Source of the DNA: Siphonodentalium dalli
Lineage: Eukaryota > Mollusca > Scaphopoda > Gadilida > Siphonodentaliidae
Assembly: GCA_032622095.1 (NCBI GenBank)
Contig: CP136061.1
Coordinates: 215,976,373-216,040,372 of the forward strand
DNA length: 64,000 nucleotides
Direction: 5' to 3'
The notes beneath the pieces were generated by a model. That model ran no database searches. It had not been told where the DNA came from and saw only the letters and a program-made list of their open reading frames with translations. The translations under genes and the position numbers were made by a program. Of this stretch, positions 11,900-22,832 are shown piece after piece (positions within the stretch are counted from its first letter, which is position 1; the number at the start of each line of letters is the position of its first letter).

Positions 11900-12400
11900 A
11901 ATATGTCTGTTATCCGGATGATACAGTAATGCCCTAAATAATCGACTCCTTAACCACAGCAGAATTATGGGTAACTTTTCAGGATTTAGTCGGAAATATG
12001 GCTTGTTGCCATTCATGGGAAAGCTCTCACTGAGAAATTACTGTAACTTGAATAATATTTTGGCCGAATTTTAAGAAGTTGATATGTGGTCTTTAATCCC
12101 AGTGAAGTTCTAATTTGGGTCCGTTCCGACCATTTCTAACAGAGTTTTGCCCTTTTTGACTTAGAATTTAATTATTTTGTTGCTCGGATCAGCTTCCCAA
12201 ATGATAACTTCAGTTATAAGTATCTGATAGCTTTCACATTTGGTTTGTGGATTAACATCATGAATATATTGATCAAGGTTGCATTCTGGTCTGGCTGAAA
12301 CATTTCTGACAGAGTTATGCCCATTATGTTGATTGTTCAGGTATCCAATCAAATAAATGAATCTAGGTGCATTAGCAACATAGACAGTTGGAAGCAAAGT
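11900..12400. repeat. tandem-core repeat (gagttatggccctt class), interrupted
   Basis: TATCCGGATGATA / ACTTGAATAA (split by the TA-type MITE), CAGAGTTTTGCCCTTTTTGA (12131) and CAGAGTTATGCCCATTATG (12309), with AAATGATAACTTCAGTTATA between. Two to three units of about 175 bp. Confidence 0.65.
11924..12043. mobile_element. palindromic TA-type MITE, copy 3 (solo left arm)
   Basis: CAGTAATGCCC through CTCACTGAGAAATTACTG with TA on each side. It interrupts a TTGTCCGGATGATAACTT-like repeat block exactly at TA, which shows the target site. Confidence 0.85.
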
Positions 12401-12938
12401 TTGATCCTCTAATTCATGCCAGAAGTTAATGTTTCACTTCTAAAAAGAAGCCACATTTTTTGTAGAGCGTGTGGCCCATGCGACCGTTTTTTTAATATAA
12501 ACATAGGATGAATATGTGTGGTCTTTTTCGTCTGTTCGATATCTCACTGTCATCCATGTTTATATTAAAAACATACAGCAATTATTTAGTACTTTTTATA
12601 ATTTTTCCCGACATATTAATCGCTAATAAAAAAATTGCACTAGCGAGGTTTTGGGATCATGTGCACAGGCCTGAGAAACAAGAAATTTACTTCACATGGC
12701 CCTATAGCAGTTTACTGCAGTCTTAGCTGCATATCACATTCCTCAAAAGGATAAATTATGAGCTGTATGCATTGAAAAATTCATCTTCAAAATGCAGCTA
12801 CAACATCCTAAATTAAAGTAAAGTTTATTTATCCTTTAAATTTCTAAATTTATTTAACTTGGTAAACATTTTTGATTCAAAATCATACATTGCTTTGTGA
12901 TTCCTGATGCACTTTGAAACTTTTATCGACAGTGAAAT

Positions 12939-13208
12939 TTGTTATATTGTACTATTTTTTCTCAATTTTGCAGTGGTTATCTCATGAGGTACACTGTTTG
13001 TTATAACGCTGCTGTGGGCTTCTATCCAGGCGTGCTGATAAAATCTCTCATGCTGACCCTTTATTTACTAAATGGATTCTCCCACCCGGTTATAAAAGTA
13101 TACATCGGAATGGTCTATTATTCATTGGGAGGGATGTTCAGGATAAATTATCACATGATAATTCAAGAGCTGAAGGATTCCTATTCATTGGTGGGAAATA
13201 TTCAGATA
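12939..13208. repeat. dispersed repeat shared with 35920-36090
   Basis: TTACTAAATGGATTCTCCCA, TATACATCGGAATGGTCTAT, GGGATGTTCAGGA and TTCCTATTCATTGGTGG match a second copy near 35922-36080; shorter pieces occur at 25020 and 60530. The 91-codon open frame is therefore not a gene. Family unknown. Confidence 0.55.
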
Positions 13209-13421
13209 CAGTAATGCCCTAAATAATCGACTCCTTAACCACAGAAGAATTATGGGTAACTCTTCAGGATTTAGTTGGAAATATGGCTTGTTGCCATTCA
13301 TCAGAAAGCTCTCACTGAGAGATTTCCGATGAATGGCAACAAGCCATATTTCCGACTAAATCCTGAAAAGTTACCCATTATTCTGCTGTTATTAAGAAGT
13401 CGATTATTAAGGGCATTACTG
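13209..13421. mobile_element. palindromic TA-type MITE, copy 4
   Basis: 213 bp, two full inverted arms around CTCTCACTGAGAG. The right target TA is mutated to TG. Confidence 0.9.
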
Positions 13422-13520
13422 TGATAAATTCAACAAACGACCTACTACTCGTCAATGAGAATTTAGTAAAGAAAGGGCTAGCTAGCACCCAATACCATAT
13501 TCTCCTCATTCTCTTCCACC

Positions 13521-13904
13521 CATGGTTAAGTGGTCCTGCTGCATTGCTATGATGCTGGAATTGCAAAATAATGCTGTTAAGAAATAGTGCTGTTATTTGT
13601 TCTAAAGTTGTAAGTTTTGTGGTGTTTGACTAATCCAAGCAATTTGAGAAAATGTCAGGGTCTGTACACTGGTCTGTATGAAACTTTCAAGAACACATAT
13701 ATTTTAGTTTTTGACAATAGCTGCACTGATATTTGCAAAATGACAGGAATGGCCATCTTGATTGTGGCAGAGCCATTATTGAAATATTTTATGAGATTTA
13801 TATGTTTTTGAATGTTTTATAAACATAACAGTTTTTCCTCGATTCTAACAACATCATTTTGCTGTACCAGCATCATAGCTAAATAAAAGGACCACTTAAC
13901 CATG
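13521..13904. mobile_element. MITE-like element with CATGGTTAAGTGGTCCT ends
   Basis: CATGGTTAAGTGGTCCT at the left and its inverse at the right; a second inverted pair (TATGATGCTGG / CCAGCATCATA) lies just inside. About 384 bp, no coding. Confidence 0.65.
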
Positions 13905-14214
13905 ATGTGTTCATCTCCAATATCTTATACTTGTTCTTTGTTTTAGGGAAGGGTATTATAGGTAGTCAGGGACTTTTTGAATACTAATTAACTTTTTGGG
14001 GCAGTTAGTGTATCAAAAACTTCAATGGGAAAGATAGATTGAGATTTGCTGGATCCAAATTCATGTGGTCTGTATCTCCGTCAAAGGTATCTTGCCCACT
14101 GAACTATATGGTATATCCCCAATATTAACAAGGAAGGGTTAACAAACCCGCGTTGAAAATGGAACGAAAATTCTGTGGTACATTTTATCCTGTTTCCTGA
14201 CCGGTAACCTCTGA

Positions 14215-14222
14215 TGACGTCA
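14215..14222. promoter_or_regulatory. perfect CRE-type palindrome TGACGTCA
   Basis: Consensus cAMP-response element, the binding site of CREB/ATF bZIP factors, in the left ~200 bp repeat of the 4.8 kb block. The inverse copy near the right end keeps it at 19037-19044. Conservation suggests a promoter role in the element but does not prove it. Confidence 0.4.
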
Positions 14223-14489
14223 TCTCCCAATGTCCATTTAAACTCGACGCCAGATCGTTATTCTCACTTTTTCCCTTGTTAACGGAAGGAACACATCGAA
14301 GATAAGTTGACGTTTTTTTGTGTTATACAAAAAACATTATTTCCGTTAATTATTATGTTGAATTGTGCAATTGACTCGCGTTGCTATAGCGATTAGCGTC
14401 CATGTTTTTAAACGATCGAGAACGTTCATAATTCAACGAATGCACCTTTTTTCTATTTGTCTTGGAACGGACGAATAAATTAATCAATA

Positions 14490-15050
14490 ATAGATGCACA
14501 TTTGGATATGACTAAAGACGCTAAAAATCTTTATAGCACGAATCGATTGCACACATGTGCGATTTTCTGTGGTCGAAGCAAAAATTACCACGTGCGTCGC
14601 TTAGTTAGTAACAGTATCACGAAATTAAGTGACTTACTTTCAGCGGTCTGACGGCTTGGTAAACAGTAGCTACAATTTATTTATCAGAAAGAAAGCCGTA
14701 TTAAAATCTTATGAAAGCGGATTGTAAGGATATGCAATATATCCCGGCTTTGTGTGAAAACTCTTTTCGTTTTAAGTCATTTCGTTTTCCATATTTTTTA
14801 CAAATTCAAAATGGCATCTGTCCAAAAAATTTGGTATATTATAGTCGCCAAAAGACAGAATGATATATGCACATTGGAATATGACTAAAGATGCTCATCT
14901 TTATTGCAAGAATCTATTGCATACATGTGAAATGTATTCCGTGGTCCAAGTCGAGGCGACACGTGCTCTGGCCTGTGCGATAAGGTATCACGAAATTAGG
15001 TGACTTACTTTCGGCTTCTGACGGCTTCGTCGCTACAAGCTTTATGTATA
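14490..15050. repeat. two ~195 bp direct repeats, 375 bp apart
   Basis: About 14490-14680 and 14865-15050 share blocks such as ATATGACTAAAGA, TGTGGTC, and TATCACGAAATTA followed by GTGACTTACTTTC. They lie in the left subterminal part of the 4.8 kb block and resemble the subterminal repeats of large DNA elements. Confidence 0.65.
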
Positions 15051-15414
15051 CTAGAGTGTAAATTGACACTTGTTAATAATTTTTTCATTGTTTCAACTTA
15101 ACAATATTGGTTTACAATATTGATTTCGTGCAAAACAATCGATAGGTGCTTATCATTATCAACATAAAAATAACAGATTGTTAGCAATTGTCAGAACTCG
15201 GTCTGATACCAAGCTTGTCAGGCTGAAAAGTCTCATTCAAGATCACTGAATACAGATCAGAATTCAAAATGCCGACTTCCCCCCATTACAACACTTGTCC
15301 AGGTATGTTGTCGTGGGTGCAGTACGATGCACGATCGGGCGCGAACAAGTTAATAGCTGATCCGTGTACACGCCTCTGAGTGTGCACATTAAAGAATGCT
15401 ACTCGAGTCACCAC
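15051..15414. other. no feature recognised inside the 4.8 kb block
   Basis: Spacer between the two sets of direct repeats. Confidence 0.5.
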
Positions 15415-15990
15415 AGATCCCCGTAGCTCCCCTAGAGCTGCTTCCCCTCATTTCGAGGGTCCCAAGAGAAGATAAGAAACCTTTGAGACCAGGACACTGA
15501 CACTTGTCGATATATAGTGTTCCCCTCATCGGCGTAATTAGCACTCGGGGCGATAGTCACACCAAACAGGGCGCGGGTTGGGGCTACCCATCGAACCCAT
15601 TGGCCACTGTTGGTGCGCTCCCTGGACTATCGAACGGGACACCAATTTGTATCCTCGGCAGGTATGGCTGTGTTCTGCTCTACTAACCTGGACCAGTGAG
15701 TCTACAACCAGATGGTTACTGCACTGTAATATCTACAGATAAGAAGAACCAGATACAGAAGATATTTCCCTGTAGCTCCCCTAGAGCTGCTGTTCTCCTC
15801 GTTTCGAGGGTACCGCTGCCACTGAGACAAGGACACCTGTCGAGGGTGATCCCCTCTTTGGCTTAGCAACTCGGGGCGATAGTTACCTCAAACAGGGCGC
15901 GGGTTGGGGCTACCCATTAGTCACAGTTGGTGCGCTCCCTGGACTATCGTAAGGGACGTCAATCTGCTCCCTCGGGTCGACCGTTGGCGG
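15415..15990. repeat. two ~215-260 bp direct repeats with conserved hairpins
   Basis: Copies start near 15420 and 15775 and share GTAGCTCCCCTAGAGCTGC, CTCGGGGCGATAGT, AACAGGGCGCGGGTTGGGG and TTGGTGCGCTCCCTGGAC. AGCTC-CCCTA-GAGCT folds as a perfect small stem in both. The next stem is CCCTC/GAGGG in the first copy and CCTCG/CGAGG in the second. GC is clearly above the surroundings. Function unknown. Confidence 0.65.
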
Positions 15991-16494
15991 GCTGGCGTGC
16001 CCAGGTGCGGCCGTGGCTTCCATCTAACATTTGAACCACGCGCTGTCCATCGCTACTAGTCACTATCTCGGGGTCAGCATGGCTGGGGGTTCGCCTGTCC
16101 CTATGATAATCCTATAAGCCTTCGGTCCCTGCTGGGCTTGGGCTAGGGTTGAAATTCCCAAGCATGCTTCCTCCTTGTTGGCCAACTCCAGGTCTGTGGG
16201 CCTGGAATTCCAGTTACTGGCCGCCTTCTGATCAAATAGCAGCCAGTACCTTCGGGTTTGAATCCTATTAAAGATGCACAAGAATTTGTTCCCCGATGCC
16301 GTTCTAGTAGGAGGCATGCTTCGGATCCTGCCCCTCTTAACAACCCATCGCCAGTTCGGACTGATGGAGATCGGGATCGGGACGAGCTATAGCTCTATCC
16401 CCGAGGTAAAAAGTCTCTGGACATTCCTTTGGGGTCACCCATCCATGCGCCCATGAGGGAGCTCAGATAGTTGTTCAGGGTTCTCTAATGCAGA

Positions 16495-16560
16495 CAAGTG
16501 TCGCTGTAGCAGAGTGGTTAGGCCATCGGACTGCAAACCGAGCGACATGAGAGCGGACCA
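16495..16560 (+). pseudogene. tRNA-like segment with A-box, no B-box
   Basis: TAGCAGAGTGGTTAGGCC resembles the D-arm/A-box of a tRNA, followed at normal distance by CGGACTGCAAACCG, an anticodon-arm-like stretch with GCA. The stem does not pair well and no GGTTCGAA B-box follows. Best read as a remnant of a tRNA-derived SINE or tRNA pseudogene. Confidence 0.35.
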
Positions 16561-17211
16561 GGTATTCAAAAGTTTTATTGTTCTCGGATTGAGCAGAGTT
16601 CAGCTCCTTGCTTTATATGTTATTGTTTCTTTCAATGTGCCCTCCGGCGCCTGCGAGGTCGTGGTCATGGCTGGAATAGAGTGTCACCCGTGTCGATAGT
16701 ATTCAGGAATAATCTTTGGATGATGGGTCAGTCATATCACGAAGAGCGGTACTGATACAATGGGTCACTATATGAATCCATGCTAGACATATGCTCATCT
16801 TCAGAAAGCAGCTGGTTTCCTATCTTCACGATTCACATTAATAACGTTGTACGCTCTTCATACGGACAGAAGATCCTTACCAGATGCTTCCCCTCGTGCG
16901 AGGTATTAACTAGCATTGGGTGTAGGATGCCAGATCATATGCTCCGCCCACTAGCTTCGCACTTCAGGCGATGGTTGTCTGAAGAACAAGGTGCAATCGG
17001 AGGGGCACCCCATCCGTCCCAGCAGGGGTACCTTAGACCATCGACCCGTCGGGGGTCCGTCAGAAGATCAAGAATAGAGAGAAAAGAAAACTGGGTCTTT
17101 GTTTTTCAATAGTTCAACCGGCCATCTGTTTCGGCTGGTTTTGGGCTTGTGCCACAATCACGGTGCATGTTTCCTGTGATTTCTCAGTTGGGTTTAAGTT
17201 TGGAGCTAGCC

Positions 17212-17398
17212 GGTATTTCAACATATTGAATATCGCCAGGTTGGGAAATGAAAGCCTTCTCGAAATCGAGAAACATATAAATGCCAGGCTCCAAATGCAT
17301 TTCCTTTTGGGAGAATCGAAGCGGAAGCAGGTTGGTCACACAGCACTGAACTTTGAAAAGTTCGCGAGCATCATTACGAGCATAGGTTTCGTGTTCTC
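17212..17398 (-). pseudogene. probable remnant of a non-LTR reverse transcriptase
   Basis: One minus-strand frame is open for about 60 codons and reads ...CCVTNLLPLRF... then GIYMFLDFEKAF. In CR1/Jockey-type reverse transcriptases a TNLL block is followed about 20 residues later by Y-x-DF-KAFD, the motif with the first catalytic aspartate. Order and spacing agree; the residues after KAF do not. Neighbouring minus-strand frames (17616-17815 and 17878-18240) are also open for 30-60 codons with protein-like composition, which suggests a longer decayed ORF with frameshifts, but I cannot assign them. Inactive if real. Confidence 0.4.
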
Positions 17399-17615
17399 AT
17401 TGAATCTCAAGGCTTGCAACCACTTGTTGCCTACTTTAGCGGACAGTTGAATAGACATAGCCTTTCTAAACGGTCTATCTGATTTCTTCTCGTCCCATTA
17501 TCTTCTGTTCTTCTCCATGACATGAGACACATCGACAGCGACGGTGGGGCTTCATTTAGACCTTTCAATTTGTGAATGACTGCTTATGGTCCATAATGTT
17601 TCATTAGGATCCTCT

Positions 17616-18240
17616 TGTTCACGTATTCAATGGTTTATTACAGATGTTCCGAAATTGGTTGTATGCACGAGCTAGTGTCCACACGCGGGTGTCTCCATTG
17701 GTATTCACGGCGGTCATCCGGACTACGTAAGCGTGCAGGCAGGGACTTCCTTGACGGGTCACCTGCAAATGTGGTAATTTCACGAATAGCTTATTCCTGT
17801 ACTTCCTGGTTATAGGGTCAATGAAACGTTTCCTTTCTAGTACTCACTAATACTACACGGCCCTATTTGAATCTACATTGGTGGGTCATCTTGGCACATT
17901 TGATTCTTCTGGTGCTTTCTATAAACAGCATTGTCATGTGCTCTGGTCATCAAAGCGACTCTAGGTTTATTACAAATTGTCTTTTGGTTCCAACAATTAC
18001 ATGTATGGTTCCCTATATGTCGGATTAGGTCAGTATTCTATACATTCAAATTCTTCTGGATGTATTACAGGGGTGGTGCAATCGACTATTTCGGCGAGAG
18101 TCTCTTCCCGGTCACTAGTATAGATTCTCGGTCCATGATATCTCAATCCTTATCGACAATGGCATATCTCGGATTACTGGGGGTCTGGGCTCTTTTTGAG
18201 CTTTTAGCCGTTTTTTCATCGGGCTAGATCTCGTACTTGG
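17616..18240 (-). pseudogene. unassigned decayed coding sequence
   Basis: Three minus-strand stretches in shifting frames look like old coding sequence: one with TLAEIVDCTTPVIHPEEFEC, one with a CNCWNQKTICNKPR segment rich in Cys/Asn, and one with KLPHLQVTRQGSPCLHAYVV then TRVWTLARAYNQF (17632-17815). Stops and frameshifts separate them. I do not recognise the family. The likely retrotransposon remnant downstream suggests they belong to the same element. Confidence 0.3.
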
Positions 18241-18465
18241 AAACTGCCCCCTCAAGAATTGACTTTGGGATTGGTTCTATGGTTTTTATAGGGGTCTCAT
18301 TTGTCCTTTGAGGCCTTTGCCTCTGGTTGTTTCTCCATGTTCCTTATAAGGCTGGTTATTCCTTATAGTATATTGTCTACACATGGGGTAGCCCTTTAAA
18401 TACATTATTGCAAAATCCTCAATTTTCATTTTCTATTTCATCAGGGAATAGATATTTCTTCCCCC

Positions 18466-18500
18466 GGGGGGTGGGGGGGGGGGGTGTGAGGAGGGGGGGT
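18466..18500 (+). repeat. G-rich homopolymer tract
   Basis: Three G-runs of 6 to 12 bases separated by T and TGTGAGGA. Could form a G-quadruplex on the plus strand; such runs are also prone to sequencing error, so the exact length is uncertain. Confidence 0.8.
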
Positions 18501-18853
18501 TACACATTCCTTGTCCAGCAAAGTACTCAGTTGATACATTGATAGCTCTAAGCTCCGAAAGGGAGGTCATCTCAGTCTCCATGTCTTTCGGGAACTACCG
18601 GTATCTATTTTATTTGCAGGATATTCAATCCAAGTCACCACTATTGGTTTAGTTTGGGCCCTCTGGTAGCTGGCCAACATGTATTAGTCTTCTGGTGTAA
18701 TTACGTACATTGGCTTATGTGATATTGTATATATTGTAGGTTATCAGGTCAATCCAGTTCTTTGATTGAGGTGCGTAGAGGTGTTTATTTTTCCTCGTGG
18801 CCTCCACCTGCCAGAAAATTATATATTATACCATATAGTTCAGTGGGCAAAAT

Positions 18854-19231
18854 ACCTTTGACAGAGATACAATATTTTTCTAAATAAGTAAAATATATAT
18901 CTCCTAGAAGTATCTTGCCCACTGAACTCTGAGCTCCCTCCCATGGCTTCGCACCCACCCCGCTCACGAGGAATGTCCTAATGGGGAAAAAGTGATAATA
19001 ACGATCTGGCGTCGAGTTATAATGGACATTGGGAGATGACGTCATCAGAGGTTACCAGTCAGGAAACAGGATAAAATGTACCACAGAATTTTCGTTCCGT
19101 TTTCAACGCGGGTTTGTTAACCCTTCCTTGTTAATATTGGGGATATACCATATAGTTCAGTGGGCAAGATACTTCTAGGAGATATATATTTTACTTATTT
19201 AGAAAAATATTGTATTCTGTCAATTTCAAAG
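18854..19231. mobile_element. foldback element with perfect 58-nt inverted arms
   Basis: 18870-18927 and 19155-19212 are exact reverse complements over 58 nt (CAATATTTTTCTAAATAAG... to ...CCCACTGAAC). Weaker pairing extends outward to CCTTTG/CAAAGG. The 227-bp interior contains the inverse copy of 14085-14278 and the second TGACGTCA (19037-19044). It overlaps the right terminal repeat of the 4.8 kb block by about 18 bp. Confidence 0.75.
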
Positions 19232-20357
19232 GAAGGAGTTGCTGTTAAGGGGAATTTCTTAGCATCAATTATACTCAAAATGGAATTTATCATATAACAG
19301 TATGCAGTTTGTTTTGGTTCGATTTAGTGTATTTTATGTACAAAATGGGCATCTATCTAATCATGGTATCTCTTTCAAATTCCTTCTTTTCAGAAAACTA
19401 GCAAACTACATCCTGCTATAAAATGCACCTTAGAATTGTAGCTCTTAGTATGCACATCATGAAAATTATGATATTAGTACTATATTGGAAATTAAAGATA
19501 GTTACATAAATGATAGATCACTTTCTGTTTGGTGCCGATTCTATAATTCTGTCTGATTTGTAATTATAAATGTAATTCCCATTTTAGGGGCCTGAACTCC
19601 AACTCTGAACGTCAGGGTTTAACTCTGTTTTTCTGAAATTTGAATGCCTATAAAACTAGAATTCTGTTCAATTTATATACATGGCCATGTAGGTTAATTT
19701 ATTATATTTGCTATAGCGTTGTAAGACAGGATTACACTTCTAAATGACCATCAATTCAACAAACGCAAGAATAAAAAGTGCAAGAGATTTTTTCCCAATA
19801 TCAAGAGCATTATCTTTTACTCGTCAATGTTGATAAAATGTTCTGTGTGGATTATTTGAATAAAAAATATTAACAGACATTTTCTGAGTACGAAAAATAA
19901 TTTTATTATTTCACTAAATTGAGGTTTGCATGTTTCCATTAATTAGGGTACACAGAATCTCCAAAACATTGATTATGGTATCTGGGATTGCCAAATCTCG
20001 TCCGATAGTCACATGACCTTTACCCCAAAGAGACAACCAACAAAATAGTGGGAATTTCAGATTGTGTATAATTTTGAATTTTGTAGGCATGTTTATTGAA
20101 ACACTTTACAGAAATTAATTTTTAACGGATATTGACACAAATGGATTGATTAATTATTGAATCAAAGCTGACAATCTGTCTTGAGACTATGAAACTTCCT
20201 GTCTATTGGGTGTGATTTTGAGATGCTGTGTATATTATTAAACTTTTGGAGATCCTGTGTACACTAGGCTAATCAACAGAAACATATGAACTTGATGCAT
20301 TCAGCTTCGATTAGTAGATATAAAACTCCTATAATACATAGTATTCAATATATAGAT
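19232..20357. other. no feature recognised
   Basis: AT-rich, no open frame of note and no repeat recognised elsewhere in the window. Confidence 0.6.
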
Positions 20358-20467
20358 AGAACGACACAAGTGTGTGAACTGGTTAACGTTATTGCATGAG
20401 TGTGTTGTGGTGCAGCATGACAAACGAGTGCAATAACGTTAACATGTTCACACAACTGTGTTGTTCT
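20358..20467. repeat. imperfect 39-bp hairpin
   Basis: AGAACGACACAAGTGTGTGA ... TTAACGTTATTGCA pairs with TGCAATAACGTTAA ... TTGTTCT over a 32-base loop. Could be a small MITE. Confidence 0.65.
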
Positions 20468-20891
20468 ATGTTTATTGCACACTCGGAAGATTGCAGCCTG
20501 TAACATACTAACATTTAGGTCGATATTGTTGTATTTAATTGAACAAACGTGTGCTTAATGTAGACTATACCCCATAATTTAGCGAAGACATTTTCTGTTA
20601 AAGTTGACGTCGCCAGTGACGTTGTTGACGTAATATGTTTGTATTGTTCAAGAACAATACACATTTTTTTTATTGAACGTTTCAATTCTTCTGTATTTCG
20701 CACAAATAAGCCATTGGGTGTGCAATAATTTAATGTCTTTAAACTTCCTGCAGGAGACAAGAGAGCAAGCCAGGTTTTGGAAAATATTAAATACTTCCGC
20801 ATGGAAATTAATAATACTTTCATCATATATATAGCATGAATTTTATTTTAAAGCCACACATAGTGTTTCCAACTTCAAATTTTGAAAAAAA

Positions 20892-20946
20892 CATGTATAT
20901 TATTGAAGATGCATGTATATTATTGAATATGCATGTTTATTATTGT
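20892..20946. repeat. 20-bp tandem repeat, three copies
   Basis: CATGTATATTATTGAAGATG, then ...GAATATG, then CATGTTTATTATTG: period 20. Confidence 0.75.
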
Positions 20947-21819
20947 TAGCAGTTTGCAGAAAAACATTCAGAATCTGTAAACAATGAAAACCATTCATGT
21001 AGATGAAAATGAAATGTGAGATATTCATGAAGCACTGTAGGAGGCTAAAATAAAATTATTGACACCATCAACAATCGCATTCAAATCAAACCAAATTTTA
21101 TTTTAATCGATCCATTCTACCTGCTGTCAGCTAAAAATCCAGCTAATCCACGTTACTTCATGATTGGGAAATGATCAGACAGAAAACGTGTACATAAATT
21201 AATTGTTCTTGCAAAGAGATGAATATTTTTCAATCCAGTTAGTATTTTCTTCTAACCTATATGTGGTAATACATACCAAATAAGGAATTTACTATATGAT
21301 AGTATTGTGAGTTGAAAGTTGTAGACACACCAAATTAGGGGTTTTACAACCGACGTACAATGCGCGTGAATCTAAATAAGGAAATGATGCAATATCGTGA
21401 CTCTGCTTATAAACAATTCACTGCGCTTTTTGCGAGAAACTGAACAACACTCGACCTGCATTTTCTCTGACGCAATGCGTGTTTTGTGAATAATATTGCA
21501 TTCATATCATCATTATGCTATACTATTAGTATAGTCTTGAGGAAATTATCATAATTTGAAAAATGTTATTTCTAAATTATAACCTACAAAGAAGGCCGCC
21601 TGTCCCTTTAAAAGATGTATTCATGGATTCAGGCTTCTAATTTAACAATGTTTTGTCCTTTTTTCTATTGAAATTGTTTTTTAAGCCGACTGTGACATAT
21701 CATTTAAGATTATCATTGTACTTGAAAAATTAAGAAAATCATTTTTGGTGTCCTTCCAACTCATTGAAGTGTTATGTAATAAATGCATAGAAGAGTCAAT
21801 ACTGAACAAAATAGTTTTT
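20947..21819. other. no feature recognised
   Basis: Apparently unique AT-rich sequence. Confidence 0.55.
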
Positions 21820-21888
21820 TATGTTTACCCATACCATAGTATGGTAAACATAGTGTCATTGTCCGGATTGACCACTTGTCGTTCGTTC

Positions 21889-21912
21889 GTCTGTCTGTCT
21901 GTCTGTCTGTCC
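21889..21912. repeat. (GTCT)n microsatellite
   Basis: Six GTCT units, part of copy A's left end. Confidence 0.9.
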
Positions 21913-22757
21913 GTAGACACTACGCATTGTGCGATAACTCAAATATTTTCTATCTGATCGGAACCAAATTTTGTATATCAATTTCTCAGCACAAAAGACA
22001 GATCGAGTTCGAATATGGGTTTGATCCGACTATTTTTAAGAGTTATGGCCCTTTTTCGAAAAAATATTCACTCTTAAAAAAAAAAAAGTTTTAATTCCTT
22101 TGCTCAATTTAAAAAAAAAAAAAATAGATAAAAAAAATATATAATAATTTTTTTTTTTTAAATAATTGAAAACAAATATTTTTTTTTAAGTTAGTAAAAT
22201 TTGAAAAACTAACACCATTATAACTCTGCCAAGGGTACCCCGAGTCACCACAACAAATTTGGTTTAAATCGGTCCAAAATCTTGTGTTATGTACTGGTAA
22301 ATTTGTTTGGAGTGACATTAAATCCAATTCACAATATCATCCCATGCCTTTGGACTACTTAGCTATTGATAAGGCTATATTATTTTCTGATGTCTTATGC
22401 CAATGCGCAGATAATCTGATAAAGAAAGCTATGGTATCTAATTTAAAATAAAGATTCAACAATACACATCACATGATATTAACAGTAGACTTGGACATTG
22501 TGCTGCCTTGCACAGCTGAAGATATCACTCTACAGATTGTCTGAGGTCATTATAAATGTTATTGGTTTAATAGAGATGTCAGCTTTCAACATAAATTATT
22601 CCTGTGATTTGTTGACAGCTCTGCTATATAATTGATATTAATCGGTGAGGTGGCCTATCTTGATCTATTTTGTTGGTAGAATTTGATACATTATCATGGT
22701 AAACTTAAATTGGACTCTCTTAACCCAAGTATTCCATGTCCAGGTAACCTTTCACAA

Positions 22758-22832
22758 TTAACCCAAGGCTGTGGTGGTGCAGCATTACAGATCCTGTACC
22801 AGTGCATTCTCTTATATAAATGCGAGTGACCC
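22758..22832. mobile_element. fragment of the CCCTTTCATGAC MITE
   Basis: TTAACCCAAGGCTG, GGTGGTGCAGCATTA and one half-hairpin (CCAGTGCATTCTCTTATATA). It lies inside the 21820-22991 element. Confidence 0.65.

Larger units (their letters stand above)
14071..18871. mobile_element. 4.8 kb block bounded by 45-nt terminal inverted repeats
   Basis: 14071-14115 and 18827-18871 are inverted copies differing at two of 45 positions (TGTATCTCYGTCAAAGG...CTATATGGTATA). In addition, about 190 bp after the left repeat (to about 14278) recurs in inverse orientation at about 18990-19150, just beyond the right repeat, almost identically, including a TGACGTCA palindrome. Inside are two tandemly duplicated subregions (14490/14865 and 15420/15775), a GC-richer core with decayed minus-strand coding (16780-18240) and a G-rich tract. 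I see no clear target duplication. It may be a decayed autonomous transposon, or two inverted copies of a smaller element that trapped unrelated DNA. Confidence 0.55.

Noticed and set aside
12939-13214. 91-codon plus-strand frame with hydrophobic stretch
   Set aside because: The same DNA recurs at 35920-36090 without the frame being kept, so it is a dispersed repeat.
16063-16343. 84- and 66-codon minus-strand frames in GC-richer DNA
   Set aside because: No recognisable domain; higher GC alone lowers stop frequency. Kept only as part of the 4.8 kb block.
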